DNA from: Guillardia theta CCMP2712 | Lineage: Eukaryota; Cryptophyceae; Pyrenomonadales; Geminigeraceae | Assembly (NCBI RefSeq): GCF_000315625.1 | Contig: NW_005434662.1 | Span: forward strand, 799,842 to 863,841 | DNA: 64,000 nucleotides | Direction: 5' to 3' | The notes under the pieces: generated by a model | What the model was told of the DNA's origin: nothing | The model's database searches: none | What the model saw: the letters and a program-made list of their open reading frames with translations, nothing else | Position numbers and translations under genes: made by a program | Part shown: in pieces, positions 8,834 through 21,195 of the stretch | Layout of the letters: each line of letters begins with the position of its first letter | How positions within the stretch are numbered: the stretch's first letter is position 1

Positions 8834-11015
8834 CTACAGCAGGGCCTCCAGTTCTGCCACCCCCTCGCTCAGCACGAGGGAAGCACCAGCCTCAATCAGG
8901 ATGGGACGGTCCGCGTCTCTGCTGTGACCGGGAGCCACAGTTCCGATAGCCTGTGCAGACGCTGAGAAGAGGCTCGATTGACATAAAAACTCTCACCTTA
9001 ATCCCAGCAGCAACGGCAGCTCGGCAGTCATCGACAGTGTCTCCGAACCTGAGACACTCTTACAGTCGTCCCACACAGCTCCAGAGCTCTTACATCAGCG
9101 CTGTGGTGCAGCCAAGATCCGCAAGAACCTTCTTCACAGGCGCAGGGTCTGGTTTGATCTGACGTCCAGTCAGATCCCTTCCGCCGTCTCTCACTTGCTT
9201 CCTACCCCATCCTCCATACAACCGCAATGCTGGAAGATGTGTGCAATCCCCATAGTTTGCAGCGCATATTCGCAATCTGACTTTGGCCTTCCCGTCACTA
9301 TCCCCATCTTGTACTGAGAGGAAATCACTATGCTGCCGGGAGTGAATTATGTTGTAGGTCACCTTTTTCGACAACTCTTCCAACACCTTCAAAGATGGCA
9401 AGAGAGTTTCCAACTTCTTCAATCCTGCCGACAGAGATCACGACAACTGTCGCTCTTTCGGTATCAACAAGCACCAGGAGATGTTGGGGTGCCCTGGTAG
9501 AGAAGCTCGAACTCCTTCGTCACCTGATCGAGGCACGTCAGCAACCGCAACAGAGCTGATAACTTCTTGTGGACAAGGGTGAACGATAATTACCTCTTCC
9601 AGTGTCGGGGAGGACCCGTCAGTCTTCTTGTGAGCGTGAATGAGGTCGTAAGTAAGTTTCCAGTCGTTGTTTGCTCCTCCTCTTGCCTGCACATCGTCTC
9701 AGCCTGAACCCAGCCATCCATGACTCTTCACCTTCGCAGCTCCAATATCCTGGTGCGTTATGTTCGCTCCGAAGTGGGCAGCGGTCTTCAGAATAGCTTC
9801 TCTGTAGGAGCCCGAGACGTCGACGAGCACACCGTCCATATCCCACAGCAAGCATTCGACATCCTTGTGCTTCCTGAGTTCCTCACAGGCTCCTGCATCG
9901 AATCGATCCTTCTCGAAGGAGCGGAGAGCTTCGAAAAGTCTCTCGGTGTCTTCAGGGCGTCCAGCGGAGATACGGATGTTGTTCTGCAGTTGACCTCCTT
10001 GCGTTCCAAAGTATCTGGTCAACACCCCCTTCTTGCGGAGGTACTTGTTCATGCCAGCAGCATTCACGCCCTTCACGTCGCAGAGCACGAAGTTTGAGTG
10101 CGTCGGGTACGGGCTGAGGAACTTGTAGGCCTTGAGGAACTCTATCGTTCTCTCCCGCTCATTCAGCAGTGAACGAACCGTCACGAGGATTTTCTCCCTA
10201 TGCTTCAGCGCAGCCCTCGCCATGGCCTCAGCAGCAACATTGACGTTGTATGGCTGCTTGATTGCCAGCATTCGCTCAATGAAATCGGGGTGACCGATAG
10301 CGTATCCCACGCGGATCCCAGCAAGACCAGCCCATTTCGAGAAGGTTCTGCAGAGAATGAGGTTAGGGAACTCGTCAAGCAGCTCCTCAGCGGAGACGCC
10401 AGCGAAGTCTGAGTAGGCTTCATCGATCACGACAAGGCAGTCTTCCTGGCAAATGACCCTGATGTCTTCGTTGGGAAGAATCGTCCCCGTAGGATTGTTG
10501 GGGCTTGGCAGCATCACGAGCTTGCACTTTGTTTCGCGGATGGCCTTGACCACGGCAGGCACATCGACTTGAAAGTTTTCTTTTCTGGGGACTTCGATGA
10601 TGTTGATGCGCATGATGGTGCCCAGAAACTTGTACATGCCGAACGTCGGGGGACAGATGATGCAAGAGTCAGTGTCCACGAGCCTCATGATAATGTCCAG
10701 AATGTCATCAGAGCCGCTTCCTGCCACCACACGATCGGGAGAGATTCCATGCATGGCTGCGATATCCGCCCTCAGGTTAGTCTGGGAGGGATCGGGGTAG
10801 ATCTGCGCTGAGCAGCCGCTGGAGAAGGACGTGAGGGCAGAGGTCAGCGCCTCCATCATCTCAGTGGGGACCGGATGGAGGTTCTCGTTGGCATCGAGCT
10901 TGGCGATCTGGTGAGGAGGGATACCGATCTCGGCTGAGATGACGTCCAGGGGTCGGACAGGCGAGTAGGAGACGCGTGCAAGGTCCTCCCGCACGAACTT
11001 CAGAGGCCGCGCCAT
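8834..11015 (-). CDS. histidinol-phosphate aminotransferase fused to a HAD phosphatase
   Basis: Eight exons (11015-9732, 9686-9594, 9523-9475, 9424-9363, 9313-9206, 9158-9094, 9048-8997, 8950-8834) encode 609 residues in one continuous frame. Residues 1 to about 370 are a full HisC (class II PLP aminotransferase). They contain KLDANENLHPVP, the PNNPTG motif, VIDEAYSDF, and the PLP lysine in TFSKWAGLAGIRVGY. From about 400 a complete HAD domain follows. Motif I is DMDGVLVD, the cap helix has GGANNDWKLT, motif II is GIVTGRP, the motif III lysine is in GIKPDP, and motif IV is GDTVDDC. HisC makes L-histidinol phosphate. A HAD partner could remove that phosphate, the next pathway step, but this is inferred from the fusion. 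No transit peptide is visible. The gene is divergent from XRN1. Confidence 0.9.
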
Positions 11016-12028
11016 AATGCCGGAGGAAGTTGGGGAAACAGGGTGTCGGGTACCACCGGTGGTATACAGAACCCCATCTGAAAAGGTACCCCTTTACAGT
11101 AAAAGATGGACTCAGCTGGTACGTTCAGAAACCCTATATTTGCACGGAAAGGCAAAGTACCCCACCCCCTCTGAAAAGCTCCAGTAAAACGCAAGCATTG
11201 TACCACCCCCATTCACGGATTCCTCCCCACCCCTACCCCCTCAGTTCTGGCAGCAGACAGCTACTTTAGGAGCATGCGCTAGCTTGCCATTTATATTACC
11301 AAGCACGACATGCCTGCCATCTAAAATACCACTCGGGCCCGCCCCAACTGGACAAGGTGGAGCCCGTTACATATCCGTTTTGGAGACGGTTACGTATCCC
11401 TGCGAAATGGCGTCAACGCCGCGGTGGCAGAGGATAGGGAGGGGAAGAGACGAGATATGGCGACGAAGAGAAAGTGACAGGTGGAGGAGGAGTGAAAGAG
11501 AAGGAAAGAGTGATCGAAGAGGACGAGAAGGAAGAGTCACCTGTGGATGTACACATGGCAGGAGCCGCAAGCCTGATTCGAGCGTTCAGCTGCATTTGCA
11601 GATATAGCTGTGCTGTAAGGGGAGGGCAAAGGTTAGGGAGCAGAAGACGACAAATTCTAGAATTGAAGAACCAAGCTAAGATGGTAACAGGAGAGGATGT
11701 TGGATCAAGTTTGTTGTTTGATCATGCTGCAACGATTTCCACACAACACACAAGACCAAACGTTTTCGGAGAGGACAAGGAGCAGCCGCCATAAAGCGCG
11801 TTGCTGATGTTCATGAACTGTTTTAAATGTCGAGTGCTTGAGAGAGATAGAAAAATGTTGTTCATCAGAGCAAGGCAAAAAGGCCACCACACTTCGGTAG
11901 GAGTGAGCTGTAACCTGGGATACATTCAGAAATCTGGCGTTGAGAGGATATGATGCAAGGCTCAAAGACATTGATCGGTCATGCCAAACAATCTGCTGAC
12001 ATGCCTTGCAGGTATCTGATTTCCCGCC
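11016..12028. promoter_or_regulatory. divergent intergenic region between HisC-HAD and XRN1
   Basis: This 1-kb gap separates two divergent start codons. 11,040-11,260 is dense in GTACC, TACCCC and ACCACCCCC words, also found in other divergent gaps of this window. 11,900-12,028 probably contains a 5' UTR intron of XRN1, since CCTTGCAG occurs 17 nt before its ATG. I see no separate gene. Confidence 0.4.
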
Positions 12029-15000
12029 ATGGGTATCCCCAAATTCTTCCGCTGGCTGTCAGAGCGATATCCGCTCATCAACCAGGACATTAAGGCTGGT
12101 ACAATATTTCCTGAGTTTGATAATCTCTACTTGGACATGAACGGGATCATTCATCCATGTACGCACGGAAACGACGGCGAAGTGGTGAGGATGACGGAGA
12201 ACGACATGTTCGTGGCCATAGGAAAGTTTGTGGATGAGCTCATGAAGGTGGTGAGGCCACAGAGATTGCTGTTTCTTGCTGTAGATGGCTGTGCTCCTCG
12301 CGCAAAGATGAACCAACAAAGGCAGAGAAGGTTTCGTGCTGCGTCTGAACTGTCAAAGTCACTTATGAATGCAAGAGAACGAGGGGAAGAAATTCCGCAG
12401 GATCCTTTCGACTCGAATTGCATTACGCCAGGAACACAATTTATGGCCCGTCTGACAAACTTCCTCAACTATTTCATTCAGTCAAAGATCAAGGACGACC
12501 CGATATGGGCCAAAGCAAAGATTATTCTGTCTGGAGCTGAAGTGCCTGGTGAAGGTGAACATAAGATTATGGAATACATCCGTCGAGAGAAAAGTCAAGA
12601 AAGTTGGCCTTCAAACCTTCGTCACTGTATTTTCGGGAATGATGCCGACTTGATTATGCTCTCTCTCGCGACTCACGAGCCGCACTTTGCGCTCTTAAGG
12701 GAAACATATGATGTCAGGCCGCCAAGACGGAACAAAGATGGCACTACCAACAGGCCCAACAAGGCGGAGATAGAGGAGAAGAACCGATCCAAAGGTTTTC
12801 AGCTCCTTCATATTGGAATCCTGCGTGATTATCTCTGGTTGGATTTTCAAGATGTGGCTCCGGTGTTTGCTGACAAGGGGGGATTGAACTTGGAACGTAT
12901 TGTAGATGATTTCGTGTTGATTTGCTATCTCATTGGCAATGACTTCTTGCCGCATCTTCCGTTCTTAGACATTCTCACGGGGGCTCTTAATGATTTGGTA
13001 CAAATTTACAAAGAGCTGCTCCCAGTCTGGGGCGACTACCTGACCATTTGTGGTGAAATTGATCTGCCGCGGCTGGGAATGCTCTTTCCCAAAGTGGCTG
13101 ATATTGAACGAAGGGTGTTGAAACAACAGCTTGAAGACTCGAAGGGCGATTCCTCGTTTGGTGGGGGAGAGTTTGACGCAGCGGCATTTCAGGAATATAA
13201 GGAAGCCTACTACATGAGGAAATTTGGATTGCGTTCAAATGACGTGGAAGGACACAAAGCTTTGCGGCAACATTACATTGAGGGGATTATGTGGTGCTAC
13301 AGTTACTATTACAATGGATGCATCTCATGGGGGTGGTTTTATCCGTATCATCATACACCTTTCGCTTCAGACTTGATTGAACTCGAAGAGATGGAGATAT
13401 CATTCGATTTGGGAAAGCCTTTCAAACCCTTTCAACAGCTTCTTGGTGTCCTACCCATTGCTAGTCGCAAATTGCTCCCTGATGCGTACGCTTGTCTCAT
13501 GGACAGCGCAGTTTCCCCGTTGAATCGAGCAGGTTTCTACCCTTTGGACTTCGAGGTGGACATGGAGGGGAAGAAATTTGAGTGGGAGGGGATTGCTGTC
13601 ATTCCCTTCATCGATGCTGATCTGCTTGTGACCGAGCACGACAAAGTTTCAGAGGTTCTACTCTCTGATGAGGAAAAGAAACGAAACTGCTTTGGCTACA
13701 ACAAGTTGTATGAGTATGATGAAAGCGTCTTGGATCAACTCCCTTCTCCCATTCCCAACTTGCCAGATCTCATTCCAACATGCTGTCGGATTTCTCAGTA
13801 CAATTGGCCAGAATTTGCCATTGAGAGAGGTGGACGATTCTTGCCAGTCCTTTGCGACGGCGTGAAGGTCGGTAAAGACAGTGAGGCTGGATTCCCATCA
13901 CTCTTTTCTTGTCCACATAAATTTCACCACGAGATTATGAATGCGAAAGTTAACATTTTCGGGAGGCCGAGCAGTCGAGACTCAGTTGTCATCGTCTTCG
14001 ATGAGATTCCACAGAGATCCGCAACGGAGTTCCAGGATCTGATTGGCAGCGAGTTTCTCGTTGGGTGGCCTTACCTTACTGATTGTTCCATTCGCTCTGT
14101 GTCTGATAGCAACTGGACCATCAAAGGCCCTCATGGAAACGTGAATATCAGGAAGAAACCGGAGGAGACCTCGTGGAAGTTTTCAAGGGATTCGGAGTTA
14201 CACCGCAGTAATATTTTGACGAAGAAGGGCATAGACGTGGGGCCGATCGATGTTGTGCTGGATGTAGCATTTATCAATGGAAAGGTGCTGTCACCCCATG
14301 GGAAAATCATGAAGAGGTTTGAAGAAAAGTCGTCAGAAATTCCATGGCAGCTTTCGTCAACCTGTGCACCGGAACTCCAGAAGAAGCTTGAAGACAGTCA
14401 AAAAGACTTCAAGTCGACCTACCCTATCGGCTCCAAAGTCATTTGCCTACGCAAACCGCTCCGTGGTGAAGTATGCACTGTCAAGGATAACGCCAACGGC
14501 AGTTTGCTCGTTGAACTGACTGTCACTCCAAGCGTAAGAAATGCTGCTTTATTCATATAAATATTGGCTGACTTGCTTTGCAGGTGAAATATGAAGAGCA
14601 ATTCTTTGGAGAAAGATTGTTGGCTGATGATGATATGGCTTGGTTTGACATCCAGCAAGTTTCGAGGGCATTACGCATCTCAGGTCTGGTCATGTCCAGA
14701 ATCACCAGTTCGCTGAGAATGAAAGGAGGAGATGATGTAGGGCTGAACATCAAATTTGACAAGAAGAATTTTTGCATGCCAGGCTACGCAAGGAAAACGG
14801 GTACCCAATGGGAGTTGTCACAGAAAGCTTTTGATGTCATTGGCGAGTACAAAGAAAAGTTTCCACTCCTCTTTTCAGGCCTTGCTCAGGCAGACAGTGA
14901 TATGCGAGAGATCGACCCGGCTAAGATTTTCAAAGACGCAGAAGATCCTTCGTCGTACCTCACGCAGATCAAGAAGTGGATCAAGAGCAAAGAGATCGCA

Positions 15001-16283
15001 AGACTCCCCCTGATCTCGGCGAGTGTAGTCGCATGTGGCACTCACATCATCGAGAAGATAGAAGTCTGTGCAGATGCACTTATTGAGATGGTCAAGAAAG
15101 CTGTCAAAGTCACGAAGAAGGAAAACTTGAGACCTGCAGATGTCATCTTGCCGCGACATGATGTCGTCCCAGCGGCTGTCTCCAGCGATCTTCAGCAGCT
15201 GGAAGCTGGTGACCGAGTGGTGAACGTGCTGGCAGGAGGTCCGATCCCTCTCGGAGCGAAAGGGACGGTCGTCTGTGTCGAATCTTCATTCGTCGACGTT
15301 GTCTTTGACCACAAGGTCGTGTCACTCAACACGCTCGGGGGGAGGTGCTCGGAGTTCAGGGGCTACAGAATGAACGCGGAGAGCGTCTTGTGCCTGAGCG
15401 ACCGATCGAGGAACAAGCACAAGCTGTCGACGGAAGCCAGTTGGAAGAATAGCATCCTTGGGAACAACAAGTTCCACGAGTCCAATCAAGCGCCGAGGCA
15501 GCACGTGAACAGGAACGCCGTTCGCAGTGCTCCTGCTCCTAACCCTCATGCTGGCAACGGTGTCAAGATCCTTCAGCACCAGGTCAACGGGCAGAGTCGC
15601 GAGGTGTTTCAAGACAGCGCCATCATTGCCGCGGGATCGGCTCATCATCATGCTCCGGTCTTCCCGCAGGATCCGGCGGTCATCAGCGCGACCCCAATGA
15701 TTCCTCGTCCTCTAGCTCCTGCTCCTGGTCCTGCTCAGGGTCAAAACGACTTCGCGGGACTACATCGAATGCTCGGGCGCATGAACATCTCGACGTCACT
15801 TCCACATGAAGGCCATGCAGGTGAGAGGAGGGTGTCGAAGCTCCATGCTCGCTGACCGACCTGTAGCTCGGATGGGACACCACCCTCCTCCTCCTTCCAT
15901 GCCGTTCGACAGTGCGATCATAGCCACAGGCTCTGTTTCCATCGGAGCTCCCGTTAGCGCTCCTCCTCCTCATACCCCTCAGCCCATGTCAAGAGCAGGT
16001 GAGATCCTAAATTCTCCCTCTGTTGTTCTCATCTCCTCCTCCAGCTGCTCGCGCTGCCTACTACTCGCAAGGGCGCGGAGGGCAGCACATGCCCATGGCG
16101 GAGAGGGGAGGCTACGGCGCGATGCCTCACGCGCCTCCTGCCGACATGTCGCATGCTCGAGGCCGCGGTCATCACAACTCGACGCCACGGGAGGGACAAG
16201 CGGATCGAGGGATGCCGCGGGGACGAGGAGGATACCGAGGACAGCGGGGGCGGGGGCGGGGGCGGGGGCGGGGGCACGCTTGA
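12029..16283 (+). CDS. XRN1: XRN1-type 5'-3' exoribonuclease
   Basis: XRN1 degrades decapped, 5'-monophosphate RNA in the cytoplasm. Four exons (12029-14533, 14584-15820, 15867-15998, 16045-16283) with 46-50 nt introns give 1,370 residues; yeast Xrn1 has 1,528. The N-terminus MGIPKFFRWLSERYPL, then LYLDMNGIIHPC, DGCAPRAKMNQQRQRRF, SGAEVPGEGEHKIM and FGNDADLIML, are the conserved nuclease blocks with acidic metal ligands and the basic 5'-phosphate pocket. DNDFLPHLP-like residues (IGNDFLPHLPFLDI) mark the second conserved region. The middle holds the PAZ/Tudor and SH3-like domains typical of XRN1 rather than XRN2. The C-terminus is Pro-rich and ends in an RG-rich tail (GGYRGQRGRGRGRGRGHA) encoded by a GGGGGC repeat, probably an RNA- or protein-binding tail. 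Tail-to-tail with the large minus-strand gene. Confidence 0.93.
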
Positions 16284-16299
16284 GAGCCTCATGCATTGA

Positions 16300-19200
16300 C
16301 AAGTGGAAGGGCAGCGAAGAGAAGACAGTCGACGTCCTCGAGGGCTGAGCTGCAGCGTCAGCCACCGAGAAAGGGAGAAAGAGGAGGAGGAGACCTCTTT
16401 GCAGAACTTCAAATTTTCCGAGGATGCCTTCGTCGTTCTCGTCCTCCTGGCCGGCAGCGTGAGCTGGAGGAACAAGACAGGACCAGCTACTAGGAAAGAG
16501 CTAAAGTTGGCGCGGGCCCGGAGCTGGAGGTAGGCCTGAGGCAGCAGGTCAGCAGCAGCTGGAGGAGAGTCTTCCCTATTCGCCTCGTCCATGCGGCGTT
16601 GGAGCCTGCCGACCGCTGCGAGGAAGTCGCGGAGGGAAGAGCTGGAGGGCTGCTGGGCAGTGAGCTGAGAGAGGTGACATGCCTCCAGCACCTCGAGTCG
16701 TAGAACTCGGTGAATGAAGTCGCTGTTACTGGAGGAGGAGAAGGATTCTTGAATCTGCTTGCGCTGCTCTGCCATGAGCCGCAGGCAGCTGGAGCGTGAA
16801 AACACCTCAAGGATGGCGCCAGCTGCGACTGCCTCCTCGTAGACCTCGTAGCTCGCCGCCGTAGCCATCCGCTCGCCCATCTGCCCGTGGAAAGTTAGCT
16901 GCAGCCGAGCTGAGGGGGTTGACGCGCCTTCTGCTCAAGGTCTCCAGCTGACACCAAGGACAAAGACCCTCCAGTCCAGCTGCTCAGCCACTCGCTGATG
17001 TCCTGCCGTTTCCGTGTGAACAGAGGAGAAACAAAGGGGAGGAGGAAGAGGAGGGAGAATGGGAGGAGGTGGCGGCGGTGGTGGTGGAATTTCTTGACCT
17101 TCCTCGCGCTCCCCCCGAGCACGTGGAGCGAGACGTTCATGAGTCGAAGTTGCAACACAAGCTGGGAGGTGATGGGGTTGAGAATCTCCTCCTCTCCTCC
17201 CTCCTCCTCCTCCTTCCTCCCCGAAGGCTCCTCGTCCCCTTCCGCTCCCCCAGGAAAGCTCTTCAGATAGAAGACTAGACGGCAGGAGCCGCGCTTCCAG
17301 TCCCTCTTGTTCAGGAGCACGAGAGCCTCCCCCACGTCTTCGCATGCAGTTACCGGCACGACCGTCCCGTCTGGCATGCGCAGCTCTTGTACTGCACCAC
17401 CCTCCAGGAGCAGGAGGAACCAGCACAGGGAAACAGAGGACACACGGTCTGAGAGGCGTCGGAGGAAGAGGGGGAGGAGGCTGCCGTCTCTCCAGAGCTG
17501 GTGGGTAGAATGGAGGAGGATACCAACTTCCATCTGCAACAAGTGAGCGGAAGGAGAAAGAGAACTGGTGCTTACCTCAAGTCGCCTGCTGGCTGGAGGA
17601 GGAGGGGAGGGAAAAAACCGAGGAGGAGAGTCCCACAAGTAGATTGCGTCCTCCGACTGACCTCCAGGCCTGATCTGAAGAGGTGAGAACCTGAGGTTCT
17701 GCCCGCGGAGTTTGGCAGTGATGACGTAGCTGGCTTCCTTGCTGGGGGTGAACGAGCTGGGGAAATTCTCAGCTCGAGAGGAGAAGAAGGAGACGAGGAC
17801 CAAAAGAGAGCGTGGGGGAGGCGGAGGGGGAGGAGGAGGAGACTCTGTGTGCTGGAGTCTTGCGGGGAGACGTCCAGGTGAAAGTCGAGCAGGTGGGAGG
17901 ATTGAAGGTCGCAGGCGCAGTTGAAGGAGGAGCGGAAGAGGATGAGGATGAAGAAGGTGGGACCGCGGGATGTGGTTCCACGAAACACCTGAGACAACAG
18001 AGAGGCGGAGAGGTTAGGAGCGGAGAAGCGAAGTGGAGCAATTGGATGCAAAGAGGAAGGGGAAGGGGAAGGGGAAGGAAGGGGGTGGGCCAGTTCACTG
18101 ACCTGGAGGGTTGAAGTGTACGGGCAGACTATCTCTTGCTCAAAGAGCAGGTTGCAAGCAAGAGATCGAAGAATCTCTGAGGGGCGGGGAGCAGAGTCAG
18201 TCTCTGCCTCCCCCTCTAGCCTTCTCTTCCATCGCTCCTCCTCCTCCTCCTCCATCGCTTCCTCCTCCTCATCCTCCTTGCCCCGAGGTCCCGAGGAGAG
18301 GAGGTGTGAGCGCATGGAAGAGAGTCTCGAGCACAGGCGGCGGAACATCTTCTCTTCCTCCTCCTTGAGCCTCAGCCGATAGAAGGGAGGGCGAGAGCTG
18401 AGGAGAAACTCCAGCTGAGCTCCATCGCTCTCCTGCCTCTCCATGGTCAGCAGCGTGCGAGCGCGATGGGGCGACCAGCGCAGGAGCAAGTCGCCAACGT
18501 CTGCGTCCCCTCGCAGCTCCAGCCTCTTCCCCTCCCGCAGCTCCGGGGAGCTGCTGACATACTCCTTGGAGCGGATGGAGAGGATGAAGGAGCCGCGGGG
18601 GACGGGGAGCTGGAAGGAGCCGTCCTGCTCGTTGGGTGCGACCGCCCAGACGTCGCTGCCGCTGCGAAGCTCAACGATGACGTTGCGGAGAGGAAGCGCG
18701 CGGCGAGGGGAGGAGGAGGAAGACTCTCGGACGACTATCCGTCCTTGCACGACTACTCGCTGAGGGATCAGAAAGACGGTGATCACCTGCGGGAGAAATA
18801 AGGATGGAGAGCGGGAAGAGAAGGAAGTAAAGGGAAGGGAGGAGGAGGAGGAAAGGTCGGCTGGAGCTTGGAGAAAGATAAAGAATGAAAATGATTGAGC
18901 CAGGAAGACGGGCAGGGCAGAGTGCAAGGATTCGAAGGATGGAGGAGGAGAGGAGAAGTAGAAGTAGAAGTCGACTACCTGACCATCGCTGAGGTCTTCT
19001 GGGATGTCAACCACTTGTTCATTATCCTGATATCCTTCACATGAAAACTTCACCCTGACAAAATGATTCATTCTCCTCTCCTCCTTCTCTCCCCTCTCTC
19101 CTCTCCCCTCTCCCCGTTCTCTCTTTCGTCCTCGCTCTCAACCTGCCATGACTCACCGGTACCTCGAGTCGACAAGGAGGACAAGATCATCCGAAATGAA

Positions 19201-20923
19201 GTCGTACGACCCAAGGAAGGAGCGACTTGCACCAGCCCCTCCTTCCCTCCCCTGATAGCTTCCCTCCTCCTCGCCCTCCTCCTCGCCCTCCTCCTCGCCT
19301 CCTCCCTCCTTCTCTCTGCCCTGATGCTCGACGCCTCCCTTGACGATGTAGAAATCGGCGGTGACCTTGTGGACTCGCTGATTTGTAGTTTGATCTATCA
19401 CCTCGAACTGAAATATTGTCAGCATGATGTGAATGTAAGATTCGAAGTCGCCATGGTAACTAACACCACGTCTCAATCATCATCATCGTCGTCGTCATCG
19501 TCGTCATCATCATCACCGCCACTACCATCATCATCACTGCTATCATCATCATCACCGCCGCCGCCGCCACCACCACCACCACCATCATCATCATCATCGT
19601 CATCATCGTCATCATCACCACCACCACCATCGTTTTCATAGCCGTCCTGTTCGAAGCACCTGCACATCTCGAGCTGCGCGGATGAAAGTTGAGATGGCAG
19701 GTAGGAGCATCTGTTTCAGCGCTCCTTCAAACCTCCGCACAACCTCCGCAGGATCCGGGAAATGTTCTTCCTCCAACTTGGAAAACAGCTTCTTCCTTCC
19801 TCCACCCTCCCCAGGGAATCCTGACAGCTCCACCTCGAAGCTTCCTATCCTCGGCTTCCTCCTCTCCCTCTTCTCCTCGTTCCCGTACACCCTCACCAGT
19901 CGACTTCGCTCTTCCAGCAGCTCCTTCACCTGGCAGAAAATCTTCTCGAAAGTCTTGGAGGATCTGCAACACTGTCATCTCCTTCGCCTCCTCTGCCCAT
20001 CCTCCTGCCTCCTCCTCCTCCTTCCCTCCCCTTCCCTATCCTGTCCTCCCTGTCTTTCTCCTCCTCACCCAGAGAGGGAGAAGGAAGGCCTAGCAGCAGT
20101 GCAGTACTCCACATGCACTTGGAACGGACGGAAGAGTTTCTTCTCCAGCATCCATTCTTGCACCTGCCCGTAGTCAGCGCATGTCACGCCTGCCACGTCA
20201 CCTCACGGTCTCCACAAGCGCCTGCGTCCTGAAGACTGTCCTGTTCACCGTCTTACAGACGCTCCTCAGCCCCCAGCCGTTTTTGTCGTTGCGATAGAGG
20301 GAGCACACCACCGCGTCCCCAACGGCTCCTTGCTCGCCCGACAGCATGTTCACGTCATAGGAGCAGATCATCTCTTGCAGATCCGACTTCATGACGTGCA
20401 GCGACACGGAGGTCTCCTGCTGCTGTGGCAGCCTCTCGTTGGACTTGAGGAAGAAGACGATGTGGGTGACGAAAGTGGAGATGGCTTCCACGTTCATGCA
20501 TATCCTCGGCGGCGCCTCGGGTGTCCTCGTTCTGTAGATGATCTTTGAGCTCGTCGCTCTCCTGTGCTGATGAGAGACAATCTCCAGCGGGCGGAGCTTG
20601 TCGTCGAACAGGATGCAGAAGAGATTGAAGCAAGGAGAGTTGGTGATGTAGAAATGGATGTAGTCCACACCTACGCTCTCCGAGATGGGAGCATCCGAAT
20701 AATCGTCAACAACTAGGAATGACGAGCACCTGCTACTGAAAGGATTGTGGTCACTCTGTGACATCGAGGACAGCGAAGCAAAGCTCTCAGCACGATCGAT
20801 GAGTACAGGAAGGCTCTGCGCTCGTTTCCCATACACGACGTTCTTAGCAGATTTTTTCCTGAGCCGGATCGCGTCCACTAAGACCCGATCAGACTCTTGG
20901 CGTCTGATCTCGGGAGCAGGCAT
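16300..20923 (-). CDS. large multi-exon protein: TerD-like, SelW/Rdx-like and carboxypeptidase-regulatory-like parts
   Basis: Exon 1 starts at the ATG at 20,923 and holds a TerD/CABP-like domain. Its blocks are VDYIHFYITNSPCFN, a central RICMNVEAISTFVTHIVFFL strand-helix, and DAVVCSLYRND near its end. A 45-nt intron joins ALVET to VQEWMLEKKLFRPF. Next comes an Rdx (selenoprotein W-like) fold: FQVHVEYCTAA, then IGSFEVELSGFP, then LFSKLEEEHFPDPAEVVRR. Its usual CxxC/CxxU redox motif appears to be missing. Past an intron rich in GAT triplets, a beta-rich part begins (FEVIDQTTNQRVHKVTADFY, VKFSCEGYQDNEQVVDIPED, VIVELRSGSDVWAV), resembling carboxypeptidase regulatory domains. Acidic linkers and a helical tail (LAAVGRLQRRMDEAN, near 16.6 kb) follow. 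The 3' end near 16.3-16.5 kb and many middle introns are unresolved, and two adjacent genes cannot be excluded. Confidence 0.55.
19475..19632. repeat. imperfect trinucleotide array (CAT/CGT/CCA/CCG)
   Basis: About 158 bp of CAT, CGT, CCA and CCG triplets. On the minus strand it reads as GAT/GGT runs. It falls between two exons of the large minus-strand gene and is probably intronic. Confidence 0.8.
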
Positions 20924-21060
20924 GTTGAACCTGGGAGCCCGAGGCAGCCTCCCACTTCAGCCCTTGAACCTGAGCGAGATCGTTCTCAGTGACAGTATCG
21001 TTGGTATACTCCCCACCCCACCACCACCACCACTGACTACCACTATCCCTCTCCTTCCCT

Positions 21061-21062
21061 CG

Positions 21063-21125
<63 letters not shown>

Positions 21126-21135
21126 GTCTCTGTCT
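21061..21135. repeat. CT dinucleotide microsatellite
   Basis: A nearly pure CT tract with a few TTT and TGT interruptions, about 130 bp upstream of the large minus-strand gene's start codon. Confidence 0.85.
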
Positions 21136-21195
21136 CACTGTATCTGTCCTCCCTTCCCCCCCTCTTCCTTCGCTTCTCACAGAGATTTCTACTGC

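Noticed and set aside
12021-12032. TTTCCCGCCATGG at the XRN1 start as a second E2F site
   Set aside because: It overlaps the start codon and is explained as well by a CCCGCCATGG Kozak-like context; the outer half of the E2F consensus is missing.
19473-19667. Poly-Asp/Gly minus-strand frame
   Set aside because: It is the triplet repeat itself, located between exons of the large gene.
20100-20140. Selenocysteine at the Rdx-like motif
   Set aside because: After the single Cys of VEYCTAA no TGA falls at the CxxU position in the coding frame; the motif looks lost rather than recoded.
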